Assembly (NCBI GenBank): GCA_027575765.1
Contig: JANBPT010000033.1
Location: forward strand, 1 to 64,000
Reading direction: 5' to 3'
Source of the DNA: Tieghemiomyces parasiticus
Lineage: Eukaryota > Kickxellomycota > Dimargaritomycetes > Dimargaritales > Dimargaritaceae
Length of the DNA: 64,000 nt
Below the pieces are notes generated by a model. That model was not told the DNA's origin. It ran no database searches and worked only from the letters and a program-made list of their open reading frames with translations. Below are positions 22,955 to 35,615 of this stretch, piece after piece (the stretch's first letter is position 1; every line of letters begins with the position of its first letter). The translations under genes and the position numbers were made by a program.

Positions 22955-24244
22955 ATGCGTGCCGGAATGACGTTCCGGGGGACGAGAATTACCCTTGTCT
23001 TTGCGGTACTACTAGCCTTGACCATCTCAACTGTAGCCAGTGCCCCGGCAACGCCTGCGGGTGACCCTAGAGTAAGTACAGTCTATATCTGGTATGCCAG
23101 AAAACACACTGGCTCGGGTAGGGTGGACACGTCTGTATCGTTACCAAACCACTCAAGGATTTGGTCAACCTGCCAAGTCTTTCGGTCACTTGCAGTCCTT
23201 TGGCATGATCGCTAAGCCATCTTGCTGATTATATTTATTTGCCATAATATACATTACACAACCCATCGATAGAGCCGGTCCTCCGCATTGAACGTGCGGA
23301 CGCCCAAACCGGCGGTTTACTGGTCCCACACCGCCCGCCCACCGACCCCGCATGGCTTCAAGAAAGGGCTAACCCGGCGGGCGGTAGTCGCCCCTGCCAC
23401 CCTAGCTCACCTCCTCCGACGCGGCAACGATGGTACAGATTTCCATAGCCAGAACACCAGCAACAGTACCGCCTTTTTGGACAATGCGTCCCCCGTTGCA
23501 ACACAGACGCTCTCCATCATTCTGGGGGTTTGCCTCGGTTTTCTGGGTCTCGTTGCCCTGTGCCTTATGGGGCGCTGCGTCCGGAGCCTACGCCGTCGCC
23601 ACCAACGGGAGCAGGCCCGCTTGGAGCGCCGGCAGCAAGGTATCGACACGTTTGCCTCGGCCGCCGAGCGTGACGAGTACGGGGCTCTCGACCCTTTCCT
23701 ACTCCAGTTTCTAGATGAGATTGATACCAAACAGCAAGACATTACCACCCTGGATCAACCCACACTCGACCCCAAGTACCGCCCAGGTGGCTGGGGTCAT
23801 GCGGAGAAAGCCGCGGCACCCAGCACAGCAGACGGTGATTCGAGCATGGACCTGTCCGCGACAGCACAGGGCAACCCGCGTTCCCTTGCCGACATTGCCC
23901 ATGCACGGTCGCTGGTCCTGACTAGCCAAAACGCCTCCCGCAGTGCCAAATCGACGCCGGGCAAGACCACCACCGGGAGCACGAGCCAGGATGGCTGCGT
24001 GATTTGCTTGGACACGATCGACCGCGGTCAAAAGGCCCGCCAGCTGCCCTGTAAGCACCTGTTCCATCTCGACTGTATCGACGAGTGGCTGGTGGAGAAG
24101 ATGTCGGTGTGTCCTCTCTGCAAGTTTGACTGCGCCGCCTACTGTATGGATAAGGCCGGGCCAGAGTACAAGCAGAGGTTACGCGAGCTCCGGGCGCGCC
24201 AGACACCAGAATTGTTACCCGAGTCTATCCTTGGGCTGATGTGA
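22955..24244 (+). CDS. Membrane-anchored RING-H2 finger protein, copy 1
   Basis: Probable ubiquitin E3 ligase of an endomembrane. Exons 22955-23071 and 23273-24244 join at phase 0 to give 362 residues. An N-terminal signal peptide or anchor (ITLVFAVLLALTISTVASA) precedes a luminal stretch with N-glycosylation sequons (NTS, NST). One membrane span follows at about 116-138 (LSIILGVCLGFLGLVALCL), then a basic Arg-rich stop-transfer segment. The C-terminal RING-H2 at about 281-322 has CVIC, then LPCKHLFHLDC and CPLC, so all eight zinc ligands are present. The domain after the span (QGID, LDP, TLDQP) and the RING with its tail DCAAYC match the gene at 26097, so the two are tandem duplicates. The substrate is not known. 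Confidence 0.87.
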
Positions 24245-26096
24245 AGTCTCTCCATCCTCCTCCTCCCCTTTTTTTCCTAATTTTTCGGAAGAGGGCGTGT
24301 CTTACGTTATTCACCATGACGCAGACCGTGCCGTACAGCGGTGCCTGCCCTTCCACACGCGTTATCTAGCACCCTGAGAAATGCCCTTTGTGAATATATT
24401 AATAGGCTTCGTTTAGTAAAACTAATGGACGGACACCCTAACCCGGGCTCTTGGGCGGTTACAATGGTATAGAATCGGGGGTAGACGGACATGCCGCACC
24501 TGTGGAGCCGAGTGCACTATCAGTGGAGAAGCGGCCACATCATTGGCGGCTATTCAGTCCGGGGGGGGCAAGGGAGAGAATTTCACCTCCTCGAAGTGTC
24601 AGGCGCCCATAGCCCATGGTAATTAAACCAATGTGCTCGGATAAAGCTTCTGGTACTCGGTTTCAGGTCACCGGATTCAACTTGGTAGCTTTGCTAGGAA
24701 ACATAATGTATGGCCGAACCAGTAACCAAAGGCCAGGCCGATATACGGTTGGGATGTTGGATGTTGTAGAAAGGAAACGCTGCTAACAAGAGTTTTGGCA
24801 TTTTTCTTTCAGGGGATTGCCTGCTACAGCATGGGGTACGAGAGTAGCTACGGTGGGAACCACGACTAACCTGCCAGGATTCGAATTACTAGCAGCAGCA
24901 CAGCCCATTGTCTGTTCTGTGTTGGGAAGGAGAGGGGGGGGATTCTCAAAGATCAGCCACCTCCCGCCTTTCTCTTTCACTGCCGAGGACAGGTGTCGAA
25001 GTGGCATAAGGTCTAATAAAATGTAATATAGTGCGCCCTAAACGAGCTCACTCCATACACCCTGGATTTGACGGTGAGGTTTGCGTGCCATGGCTGCCTT
25101 ACATCTACGGCCGCTACGTCGCAAACCTTAATTCCTCGCGCTGTTGCCCGGTCATATACTCTTCAACGTACTGGTATCTTCAGCCTGGCCTGCCGTATAA
25201 TGGGTGAGGGAAGAGGGAAGGGGGGGATAATTTTGATTGGGCGCATCCTCCAATTGATTATAGGACTTGCACGCTTTGCTCGCCATAATGTGGGCTTGGG
25301 AAGTAGGAAGCGCCTGTCCGGGCTGCCTGGCTATAGGCGCAGAGGTAACGTAGTCCAGGGCGCCGGTCGATCCCGCCTACCATCGTGGTCAGCCATTCTC
25401 TTTATCAGCGTCCGCACTGGCTGTACTTTCGGCCACCGTCCTCCATTTCCCCTTCGTGGCCAGCCCGTCCTATCTTCGTCCGTCGCGCTTGCTGAAGAGA
25501 CGGCGTTTAGCCTCGAATCGACAGATACCCTGAGTAAAGAGACATAATTTAAACAACTTCGAGCCCGCCCCTCTGCCGACTTTTTCCCGAATGACTCATT
25601 AAAATAACTATCGAAACTGTCAAACAGTTCCCCATTACCGCGACCCTTGACTGCGAAGCCTTATACTATCCACCATACCACGGTCTCATATCTCCCCCCT
25701 CTAATCAATTGAGCTGGTTACCAACGGTGGCTGCCAACCTATTACATTTCAGTAACCCTTAACGACGTTTTTCAACCACCTTTATTACTCTGGCCCCGTC
25801 CTGATTCCTGTACCTTTTGGGCGGACATCATCCACTCCGAGTTGAAGCACAACTGCATTCCAACCTATCCCAAAGGAATACCAAGCGGCCCGCGTCACTC
25901 TCGCCGCCTACCTACCCGTTTCGCCTGCGTGCGCATTTCTCGACTTTTTTCCCCCCTCCGCCTCCCCGGCTGCAATTGGTATTTTCCCCTGACCGCCTGT
26001 GCTACGGTAACCTGGTTTAGTTCGAACCCCGCAGCTCCGCCCCCGCGTCCTCCACCACCACCACCTTTCCCTTTACGATCCGGGTCTTGTACCAAG
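24245..26096. other. Intergenic region between the two RING paralogs
   Basis: The spacer carries the 3' flank of copy 1 and the upstream region of copy 2, whose last 200 bases are C/T-rich. I see no remnant of a third copy and no mobile element between the duplicates. Confidence 0.5.
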
Positions 26097-27763
26097 ATGC
26101 TCCTCGCGGTCCGATTGCTGGTGCTGTTCGCCTGCCTGCTCGTAGCGCCGCGGGTCCGAGCCGATGACTCATACAACATCACGCTGAACGCCGACGTGGT
26201 GACGCTCTCCAAAGACGTTAGCTCCGTCGTACATAATTCGTCCACGTTTCTAATGGCCTCATACCCGAATATAGCGTACTACCCTACCAGTTTTCCATCA
26301 AACCTACCACAGGTAAGAGAATGGCTTCCCCGGCTGCTAGCTGCGGCGGTCAAGCCGTCGAATCGATCCCAGCGAACGAGCCCGCTGATAAGGTCCTCGT
26401 GAACTGAGAGGCACCTTGGGCGGCGTGACAGTGACGTATTTTGAGGACATCATTTGTCGCCTCGCCCTTCTCACCCTACTACCCGCTAATTTCCTTTCCC
26501 CTTACCAACTCCTATCTGCTCTGTACGTCTGACCTCCTCCAGGGCCTTCTGTTTAAGTACCTAAACCGGCCTGACCAGGTGCTCACGTCGCCACTGGGTT
26601 ACGTGGCTCTCATCAACTGGAATATTATTGGGCCGATGAGAAACCCCGGACAATATGTGAACCGGAACCTGACCAATTTTTCCCTGGGCTACTCCCGGAC
26701 TGATGACAACCCCTGTCGGCGTATCGCCCTCGCCACCACCACGCCGTGCTTCGAGGTTCACTACACGATGGGCCTCCAACTCGAAACATCGCTTTCCCAA
26801 TATGCGGCTGATAACACAGACAGCGCCGATCCCAATGCAGGTTCGGCGGCCGACCCGTCTGTATCACAAAACCTCTTCATTCGGCTGAACGTGGTCAATT
26901 CCCAGACCGGGGAGGTCGTTAGCCCGAGCGTTCTAATCGTATCTCGTAACAATACAGGCCTCATCGTCGGGGCTGTACTGGGGAGTCTTTTTGGGCTGAT
27001 CTTGCTAGGCCTTATGTCCTTCTGTATCCACGCCATCCTTAAGCGCCGCCGCCTCAGCCAGCACCGCCGGGCCCGTCGCGAAGAGGGCATCGAGACGCTG
27101 CACGTCGGCCTGAATAAGGAAGCCACACAGCCCCTGGATCCAGCCCTCCTCAAGCACATCCGACTCATAAATACCCAGGTCGAGGACGTGAGGACGCTTG
27201 AGCAGCCGGCCCCGGCCGGTCCGCTACCGGACATCCCCGCGGTCGAATGCCCACCCTACTCGGAGACCGACCGGGCTGTCGGCCTAGGGAACGAGGAGGA
27301 GCAGGTGGACGAGAATCTCGAACTGGGGAAGGGCAGGCACGGTGACCGGGCCCCCAAACAGACGGCTGATGAGAAATGGGCCGCCACACCCCCGCCTCCG
27401 GCTATGTCCAACGCGGTTGCGTCATCCGACATTAAACAGGCCCCGGACCAGCAGGCCCACGATATCGTACCGATGGCCAAACTGGACAAGGTCTGTGGGA
27501 ACCCCGATACTACCACCGAGACTTGCCCGATCTGTCTGGATGATATTGAACGCGGCCAGCTCGTGCGTCAACTACCATGCAACCACGTCTACCACGTCGA
27601 GTGCATTGACGAATGGCTTACTGAAAAGGCGTCGGTCTGCCCCACATGCAAGTACGACTGCGCTCCCTACTGCATTCAGCAGGCCGGACCCAGTTACCAA
27701 CCTCCAGCCAAACCCGTCAAGGCCCCAGGCGGCAACCAGGATCAAACAATCTACATTTACTAG
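26097..27763 (+). CDS. Membrane-anchored RING-H2 finger protein, copy 2
   Basis: Paralog of the preceding gene. Exons 26097-26312 and 26543-27763 join at phase 0, giving 478 residues. A clear signal peptide (LLVLFACLLVAPRVRA) is followed by a luminal domain of about 190 residues with several N-glycosylation sequons (NIT, NSS, NLT, NFS). The membrane span is at about 210-232 (LIVGAVLGSLFGLILLGLM), followed by an Arg-rich stretch. An acidic, Pro-rich linker leads to the RING-H2 at about 399-441, with CPIC, LPCNHVYHVEC and CPTC. The layout of luminal domain, span and cytosolic RING recalls RNF13/RNF167-type ligases, but I cannot confirm a PA domain. The luminal part is much longer than in copy 1, the main difference between them. 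Confidence 0.88.
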
Positions 27764-28317
27764 ACCTGCTGCCACGCCAGCTTTACTCATGGTATATGGA
27801 TATTCCGTCGTAGCCTTTGGCCTCCTAGTCACTATTCTTGCGCCGTCTCTACGTTGTTTTTGTTGGTTAGTTTTCCCCCACGTGGTCGCTCCACGCCTTA
27901 ATTGCTATGGCCTCTGTAACATAAATTTTGAGCTCATATTTGGCCACTGTTAGCCACTTGCCATGTACAAACCCCTAGCTTCTTTGGTTGACAATGCAGT
28001 TTGTGATCAACGGCCTAGCCGTATAGTTGGAGGATGATGTTCCGTTGCGAAATACCGTCAACGAGGGACAGTTGGGGAATAGGGCTATTCAATACTCCCT
28101 GGCTCAGGTCGCCAAGGTGTAAGGCGGGGCAGGGTGGATTGTACCTTGCAGGTCTTGCACCCTCCGCGCGCCAGACTAGGCGCTCTCCCACCACGAACCG
28201 CTTCTACACTCGTGTTCCGTTTCCCGGGGGCCATATTGTGTGGCTTGTTTACACACTTACTGTTCATCGAGGACCTCCATCCCAATTCTCCCGCCCTTCC
28301 CCTTTGCGCATTTCGTC
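27764..28317. other. Intergenic region between RING copy 2 and CTK3
   Basis: Contains the 3' flank of the RING gene and the CTK3 promoter side, with a C-rich leader just before the CTK3 start. No gene is seen. Confidence 0.5.
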
Positions 28318-29273
28318 ATGAGCTACGACGACGACATCGACCCCTTCGAGGCCCGCTTGGCCTTTGTGGAAATGCTGGGCAAGGTGACGGCGGCGTCCCA
28401 GTCAACCCAGCGCCCTGCCCATTTTGCCATGAAGCACTCCTCTCTCTACGAGGATCTCTACCAGTGCATCCAGGAGCGACTGGATTCGGTCAATTTGAGC
28501 GCTCGGGCGAACCTCCTGGGCGTCATCGACACCCTATGCATGCTGAGCCTCCGTTCTAGCTTCACTGGCTATCTGGATCTTATTGCCGCTGACCTGGACG
28601 GTATCTTTTCGAAGGTCTTGCCTAAGGGCAAGGACGGCGATATGAACGTGGTAGCAGTCAAACAGGTAGGTCCAGTTGCCAATTCCGCGGGCCAACGCAC
28701 GCCTTCTTTATCCCTCAGCCGCCGGAAAGACAGTTGCGTTTCATCCCTCTGCTCTATCTTTGGCCATACTTACCAGCCTGTACCTCCAATAGAGTAGCCG
28801 TCACTATTCGGCTTTCCGGTGTTGCGAGGAGCTGACGATGCCGAAGCCACCATTCGCCCCCCTCACATTATCGCAACTTTCTTTCCCTCTTTCGATTCCC
28901 CCCCTTCCCTACTCAGATCGTCGAGGCATGGAAACGACGCGGGCTGTTCAAGGATCTGCCGGCCATGGGGCGGGTAGAAGACGACCTGGCCGGCCGGACG
29001 ATCAACACGGAAGGCGGTAACGCTGGTATGCGGGACACCGATATCCTGCGTCGCATCGAGGAAGACAGGGAACGTCACAAACGGACCAAAGAGGAGATCT
29101 GGCTACAAACCAACGAGTCCGAAGGTGCGGAATTCGAGACAGCCTGGGAGACCACGTCCGATCTGGGAGAGGGCGATGCCGAAGCCATCCGCGCCGAGAA
29201 CCGAAGGTACATCCCTGACTACCCCTGGCAGGAGGATTTTACCACCTTTTTGCGCCCACCACCAGCCGACTGA
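28318..29273 (+). CDS. CTK3: CTD kinase subunit gamma, Ctk3-like
   Basis: Ctk3 is the third subunit of CTDK-I, which phosphorylates Ser2 of the RNA polymerase II C-terminal domain during elongation. Exons 28318-28665 and 28917-29273 join at phase 0 to 234 residues. The N-terminal half starts DPFEARLAFVEMLGKVTAS-like and forms a CID-type helical domain (DLYQCIQERLDSVNLSARA). It ends in VEAWKRRGLFKD, a segment typical of the family. The C-terminal half is charged and probably helical (RRIEEDRERHKRTKEEIW), with an acidic end. An AATAAA lies about 100 bases past the stop. Assignment rests on the DPFEAR start and the overall order; distant CID proteins are the alternative. Confidence 0.85.
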
Positions 29274-29900
29274 TAAAAAGCACCGGCCGACGTCGGGACG
29301 TAGTATTAGTTTGTTGTGCTGTACCCTTTTTCTACTCCGCGTTCACCTTCTATGTCTGTCTAAGCGTTGTAAAATAAACCTGTCGTGACGGTCTTGGCAA
29401 AGGCTGAATATCGAACAACTGTTGCTTTCGGGTAATGCGCCTGGGCACAGCTATGGTTCGATAATTCCCCATCTGTAACACTTGTAAAACTATATACTAC
29501 CCAAATGCCCGTTGGAACTGACAGACTATCCAGGACAGCCACCATCTTATCGTAACCACACGGCTATTGGCGACGATGTGATAAATTCGGAACGAATTTA
29601 TTAACCGTTAGGTTTTTTCTGAACCGGCTATAGTAAAGGAACGGTAAGTGTTAATTTTGCGAAGGCGCCGCCAAAGGACTAGTTTTAGTCCAACGCTAGT
29701 ACTAGGCGATGGGCACAGTAGAAGTAGACCAATGCTTCACCAGCAGGACGGGGAGAAAAGGAAAAGAAGGTAAACAAGAAGTAAATAAATACAAACCAGT
29801 AAAGTGACCAGCCGAAATGAAAGAAAAGAATGGGTCAAAGCTAAGCGACGGGCTGGCACGCAGCGAGAGGGGGCGGGGGGGGGAAGGAGGTAGATGAAAA
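29274..29900. other. Convergent 3' intergenic region
   Basis: The stop codons of CTK3 (plus) and the MFS transporter (minus) face each other across this AT-richer interval. Apart from the possible polyadenylation hexamer nothing is recognised. Confidence 0.5.
29373..29378 (+). terminator. AATAAA polyadenylation-type signal after CTK3
   Basis: An AATAAA hexamer lies about 100 bases after the CTK3 stop codon, in the short convergent region shared with the MFS gene. Its use is inferred from position only. Confidence 0.35.
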
Positions 29901-31370
29901 TTAGCGGCCGCGGGTGATCTCCTCGAGAGACTTGCCCTTGGTCTCGGGCACAAACATAAAGATGATGACGGCACACACGAGGCCAATAATGGCATAGGGA
30001 ACAAACCCGTAGTTACCCAGCGCCTCAGCCACCTTGGGGAAGACCATGGCGATGATAAAGTTGCACAAGTAGTTGGCACCAATGGCCACGGAGGAGGCGG
30101 CGCCGACGGCGTTCGTAGGGAAGAGTTCCGATACGATCAGCCAGGGAATAGGGCCCAAACCGATACCAAAGAAGGTGATGAAAAGCATGACGGCCGTGAG
30201 GACCAGCGGGCCAGCCTTAGTTGCAGTGCCGATGACAAGTAGGGTGGAGCTCAGGGCCATTCCGGCCGCACTGGTGAAAAGCAGCTTCTTGCGACCCAGG
30301 CGGTCGACCAGCAGGAGGGACGCGGTGGTCACAAAGACGCCTAGGCCGCCCACGGCACCGATGGTCACGTACTTGGCAGCGTCACCGAATGACGATGTGA
30401 AGGTGCTGGTCGAGTAGAAGATGACGCCGTTGATACCCGTGAGCTGTTGGGCCATGTGCAGGAAGATGGAGATGTAGAGGTGACGGCGGAGGACCGGACC
30501 GGCACGACCGCTGAACAGGTCCGCCACTGAGTAGGTGACGTTGGCGCCAGCGGCCGCGGTTTCGAAACTGGTAGTGACGCCGCCCTCGGCCTCGGCCTGC
30601 TTACCGGTAGGTTCGTCCGACACGGCAGAGGCCGGGCGTTGAGCGCGGACAATCTCGTCGTACTCGGCCTCAATGTCGTAGCCCGCGCGCAGTTTCGCCA
30701 GAGACCGCCGGGCTTCCTCGTAGCGCCCTTTGGAGGCCAACCAACGCGGGGTCTCCACACACCCCCAGAGTAGACCGATCTGGACGAGGGCTGGCAAGGC
30801 CGTCAGGGCTAGCAGAATACGCCATCCAGGGGCAAAGTCGAGGCCCAGGCCGAGGCACTGGGTCACCAGGATACCAATGTTGAGGGTGAGCTGTAGCATA
30901 GAGCCCAGCGCACCGCGGTTACGGTTGCTGGCGATCTCGCCCATGAAGGTGGATACGACCACTGAGGACACGCCGCACCCGATCCCCGTCAAGATACGGC
31001 CCAGGCCGAACAGGGCCACGTTGGGGCTCACCGACAGAACCAGGCCACCCAGGGTGAAAAATACGTTATTGAAGATTAGTACCAGGCGGCGACCGAACCG
31101 GTTGGCCGCCATACCGGCCGTCAGACCGCCGACAAGGCCGCCAATAGCAAAGAGGGCTACGGCAACGCCCCAGGTCAGGTCGTCGGTGACACACAGACCG
31201 TTCGGCAGACCCTCACCGCCCTGCGGCGGGCACTCCCGAATCACTCTCTCGGGGATATTGGTCACGCCAGTGTTCCAGCCCACATTGAAGGAGGCCAGAG
31301 ACGCAGCCAAAGTGCTGAAGAGAATGAAGGAAGTCACACTCGACTCACGCGAGTCTGTTCGACTGGCCAT
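29901..31370 (-). CDS. MFS sugar-porter family transporter
   Basis: A single-exon gene of 489 residues with 12 predicted membrane spans. Sugar-porter marks are visible: NRFGRR after the second span, GRILTGIGCG, the PALVQIG to VETPRWL stretch with ETPRWLASKGR at the end of the first half, the central cytosolic loop, the QQLTGINGVIFYST motif of the seventh span, DRLGRKKLL, and PETKGKSLEEI at the C-terminus. The QQLTGINxVxFYS motif places it with hexose-type transporters, including vacuolar Vps73-like members. The substrate cannot be told from sequence alone. The extracellular first loop contains two Cys residues (ECPPQGGEG and LCVTDD), as in animal GLUT-like relatives and some fungal vacuolar members. 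No intron is needed to keep the frame. Confidence 0.93.
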   Translation of the reverse strand: MASRTDSRESSVTSFILFSTLAASLASFNVGWNTGVTNIPERVIRECPPQGGEGLPNGLCVTDDLTWGVAVALFAIGGLVGGLTAGMAANRFGRRLVLIFNNVFFTLGGLVLSVSPNVALFGLGRILTGIGCGVSSVVVSTFMGEIASNRNRGALGSMLQLTLNIGILVTQCLGLGLDFAPGWRILLALTALPALVQIGLLWGCVETPRWLASKGRYEEARRSLAKLRAGYDIEAEYDEIVRAQRPASAVSDEPTGKQAEAEGGVTTSFETAAAGANVTYSVADLFSGRAGPVLRRHLYISIFLHMAQQLTGINGVIFYSTSTFTSSFGDAAKYVTIGAVGGLGVFVTTASLLLVDRLGRKKLLFTSAAGMALSSTLLVIGTATKAGPLVLTAVMLFITFFGIGLGPIPWLIVSELFPTNAVGAASSVAIGANYLCNFIIAMVFPKVAEALGNYGFVPYAIIGLVCAVIIFMFVPETKGKSLEEITRGR

Positions 31371-34300
31371 GGTGAGAGGGAAGAGGGAGGAGCGGTTGGG
31401 TAGATATTAGCTAGACGGATAAGGCGAGGATCCGCGAGCGTTATTAGGGCGGATGTAATGTGACGTGCTGCAGGGTAAACGTATGATGGCGGGCAGCGAG
31501 CGGGGATAGAAAGCAGGGGGAGAGTGCTGATGTGAAAGGCACGAAAGTGAAGGGTAGTAAGGGACAAGTAACTTGGGTCTAAACGGAGTGGACAAGATTA
31601 AGGCAAGGCGACGGTGGGGATACTGGTGTTGAGATCGAAAGGGAAGGGCCACTGAGTCTGTGGCAGGCGGCCTTATTGAAACCTGGGCAGGTACTAGTCC
31701 GTACGGGAAGGTAGAACTTGTCAAGTCACAGGTATGCGGAGGGCGGCCAGGGGTGTTTCGGATAGCGGAGTCGGTTAGTGCTGTGGGTGGAATCTGAATC
31801 AAATTAGAGGGCGGTGGACCCTGGTGCTTTTTATAGCCGTAAGTCCGCCACAAGAGTGGTGAGGGGTAAGCGCTCCCATCAGATTCGCGTGGGCTAGGGG
31901 CGGGACGGGGTGGAGGGTCAAGGGGTCGCGGAAGGGAGGGGGGCGGGAGGCCCTAATCGACGGAGGTGACTGCCACTGGGGTTTTGCGTCCCCCATCTGC
32001 CTCAGCCTCGGTGGCTCCTCCTCATCTAGCTACACCGGAAGCCATGGCGGGCGAGACTAGACCAAACGCTAGTAACGGTGGAGCTACAACCCTAGTCACA
32101 TTCATCTACGGCGAACCATGTATGGGATGATTGTGGCGAGTCTAGGGGTCGGGGGAGGTCGGGAGGGGCCCCTAGCTCCTCTAATGAAGAACGTGCCGGG
32201 AGAAGCGTCGGGATCGAAAGGACATAGGTGCGTGGCGTGTTTGTCGTGCCGGTCATCACCTGTCTCTGGATCACTAAAGGCGGAAATCGCAAATTATCTT
32301 TGCCAATTAGTGCAGTGGGAGGACGCGGGATCTAGTCCCCAAGCGGGTCAGTTAAAGATCGAGTTTATTTAGTATCGCCGGAATCCCAGGGTTCACTGGG
32401 AGGCGGTTGTCCTGGGTTGTACGAGACGGTTCATGGCTAGGGAATTGGCCAAGTAAGGGGCTGGTCGGACGGATCCCCAGCCGGCATAGCCTTGCACCGT
32501 AGTCAGGGCTGGTATTCATCTAGATCAACCCCCTCTGACCGCCGCGGGTGGTGGGTGAAGATGGGTCTATACAGGACATTCCCTCCCCATCCCACATCCT
32601 GACCTCCGCATGCTATAGGTGGTTGCTACGGCGGCGTGTTGTGCCACCACACATATATCATCGCCTGCCTTTTTCGGAAGAAATGTGTACAAGGCGCCGG
32701 AGGTTAGGAAGTAGTAATGATGGGGAGGGGGTAGTATCTGAGACCCTTCAGCCGGTCAGGTGGCCGTTAGCTAATTGTTCCGTTTACCAGCCGGTCCACG
32801 GGGTTTCAAATCTGTCACCAGCCAATTGATGTTGTGCGGTCGACTCCTCGGCTGCAACCCCGTCCCTAAGTGGTCATGCCTCAATTTGGTGTCTTACCTG
32901 TGTAAGTGGCGGACGAGATGATGATAGACCCCCCAGTAGGAGAACAAAACATATAAACGCCATTGCCAAGGGGAGGTGGCTCGAAAACTGGCCCGCGGAC
33001 TCTACCAACGTTCAGTGAATGGTATTCAGCAGGAGGTGGGGAAAGTTCCTGAGCCTTGCGTCTGATGGCACTGGCGAGCACCACTTTAGGGCGGTATTCC
33101 ATCACTCTTTCCAACCTAGTCACCAAGGTTAGGTGGCCAGCAGATCGTGGCGTTTCTGTTTCCAGCGGTATTGGTGGGGACAAAACCAAAGAGGGGCATG
33201 TGGAGTTCTCAATCGACAGCTGGCAAGTCGACTCTCTCTACCGCTGTACGTGATCCGATCTATCCAGTTGTGCTTCCATACGATATGTAGCCCTTGGGAA
33301 TCTATATAACTAATCCCCTTTCTAGGACTAGAGCGATCAGTAACGGTATTCAAAGCCTGCTTTGCGAGCTACTTCTTTGTGAATATTTTCTATCGTATGG
33401 GTTCCTAAGGTCAATGGTCCGACCGGCACTTTGATAACTTGGTGGTGCTAGGTTACTTAATACGGAGGAGAGGTTACGATCCCAGTGACTACCTACCTCC
33501 ATTGGGTAGTCGTTATCGAGCGGTATTTCCCGGCGTGACCTAACTTTTTTGACTTCCAAGCTGCTTGATGGTTCCGAATCGGAAGGTCACTCAGGCAATT
33601 TACGTTCTCTGTGCAACGCGGAGCAGTAGACAGGTCCTAACATGCGTAGAGCTGACGACACCTACTTTTCTGACGGGGTTCGCGGATAGGCAGCGGAAGT
33701 CGAGGCAGTCTATGAATCTACAGTTGAAATATCTACCAACGAGTTTACTATCTTAAGATTGCGGTTCCAGTTAACCTAGATGGGGTAGCTACGACGCAGC
33801 CGTGATCCCTCAATGCCCTGATTGAGTGGTACAGCACCGACGTCTTCACCCGTAGCATGTCCAATAAAAACGATGTTATTTATACAGATTATATCGCTCC
33901 GTGCTCAGTGGACCCTGCCTGCCACGTTAAAAAAAATACTCCCGGGAGTGATAAGAGGCACATTGGAAAAGTAAGATGCTGCGTGAGATGGCTCCGTTAA
34001 CCGAATTCACCCCCACTAAGCAGTTCCGAGGCGAAGGAAAGAAACGCGGAATTGGTGGTATCGGGCCGATGAGATCGTGTTGCTGAGCTCCATGCCGTAG
34101 TTCTCGTATGATATTCGTAGGTGCCGAGGCGCTGGCCCATACTTGGCTACTACGGTATCGGGCAGCATGGAATAGCCGTATCTATCTACCCAGTGCTCAT
34201 GGATATTATTCTGTTGGGGAGCCGCAGCGTAATTTAGACAGGCCCGCGAGCAGGTGGGACTACGGGGTGGAGTCAAGTCATCTTCAGCGACTCTGCTGTG

Positions 34301-35615
34301 AAACCCTGCGGCTGGCCTAAAAGCGTACTAAATCAGGGGAGGGGGATGCGGCGGCGGCTAGTGGGTGGGAACTGTCAACCTTATGTCAGTAACCAGTGGT
34401 GTTGCTGAGTATTGGGAGAGTAGCGACAGGGAATACGCGCTTCTATGGCATACGATTCGATTTAGATATTTCTAATCGGGTTCTCCGCTCCGGTTGGTAT
34501 TGTGCGGACTCTGAAAGTGTACTAGCAACCATATGCGGTATTTAATATCGGTTTGCAATGAAGACAGTAAAATCCAGCTTAAATACTATCCCTGCTACGG
34601 GCCCGGTACGCCACTTGTCGTCCGCAATGCATAAAGAGATAGTGATAATGAAAATCTCGAGCACTTCCTGACATCCCGATTGGAGGCCATGGGCTCAAGG
34701 CAGTCGCCATAATGACCCGGCGACACCAGCATATCATATAGTGGTAGAACGGGGGGGGGTGCAGCGCTGGTGCTACCTGTCAACGACCTTCAAAATCACC
34801 GGCCTTGGACCGCCAGCTGGAAAGCATGCAATTCCAATGGTATCCGTTGTTTAATGTACGAATCAATTGGTGGTGATAAACATCCAAAGAACAGGCAGTT
34901 GCCAAACTTGATAATACCCAAGCCAGCGAGGCAACACCTAAACGGCGCAGGCCTTTTCAGCATCGTCTCATAACCTTATTTTTTTTCTGTCCCGTTCGGC
35001 GGTCTGGTATACCAGGGTGTTGGTTACCGTGGGGAATTCACTTTAGGTATATCTATATATTTGGCAACCTTGTACGACGTATACAAAATGGAGGCTCCCG
35101 AAAAAGGCGGCGAGTCGACCTAATGCAATGGGACTTAAGCAGTACGTATCCGTTGCCTTATCGAGTCATATCAGACAGAGCAGTGATGGTGAAGGTGGCC
35201 ACCGCCTCAGTTACACTGAAGTGGAACCGGCGGAGCCCTGGTGACCTGCGCCATCCTTCCTCCCCTTCTTTTCAGTAGCCAAGGCCCGACGCGATTGTAG
35301 CTCACCCTTTGGCCGACACGGGGGTTCCGCTGCATCAATCAGAGGCAGGCCTCTGAGGTCGACACTTTTCCTTGCATTGCTTTCTCTGGGTATTAGTCAA
35401 TGTATTTCCTTCTCCCTGCCAGAAATCCGCCTATTTCCTGGTCCGACAGACAGCTAGGCGAGTCTGCTTTGGAGCTACGTTGAAAAGTGTTTTTTTATGA
35501 TTCCCGTGGTTAACTAGGATACGAACTAGCAGCCACGGATGATGTTAGCGCTACATGGGTGGTGGCACGCCTTCAAATAGGGAGAGAGATATCATCCTCC
35601 CCCCCAGCTGGCGAG
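31371..35615. other. 4.2 kb gap without a supported gene
   Basis: The left end is the promoter side of the MFS gene, with C/T-rich sequence on the minus strand. The rest contains only short frames with no domain, signal peptide or consistent splice pattern. Base composition is more AT-rich than in the genes. No transposase, reverse transcriptase or long repeat was recognised. Confidence 0.5.

Noticed and set aside
24830..24920. Possible tRNA B box (GATTCGAAT-type) near 24877
   Set aside because: No matching T stem, acceptor stem or A box could be drawn around it.
22955..27763. Reading the two RING genes as one long gene
   Set aside because: Each has its own signal peptide, membrane span, RING and stop codon.
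31371..35615. Possible transposon remnant in the 4.2 kb gap
   Set aside because: I found no terminal repeats, reverse transcriptase or transposase motifs.
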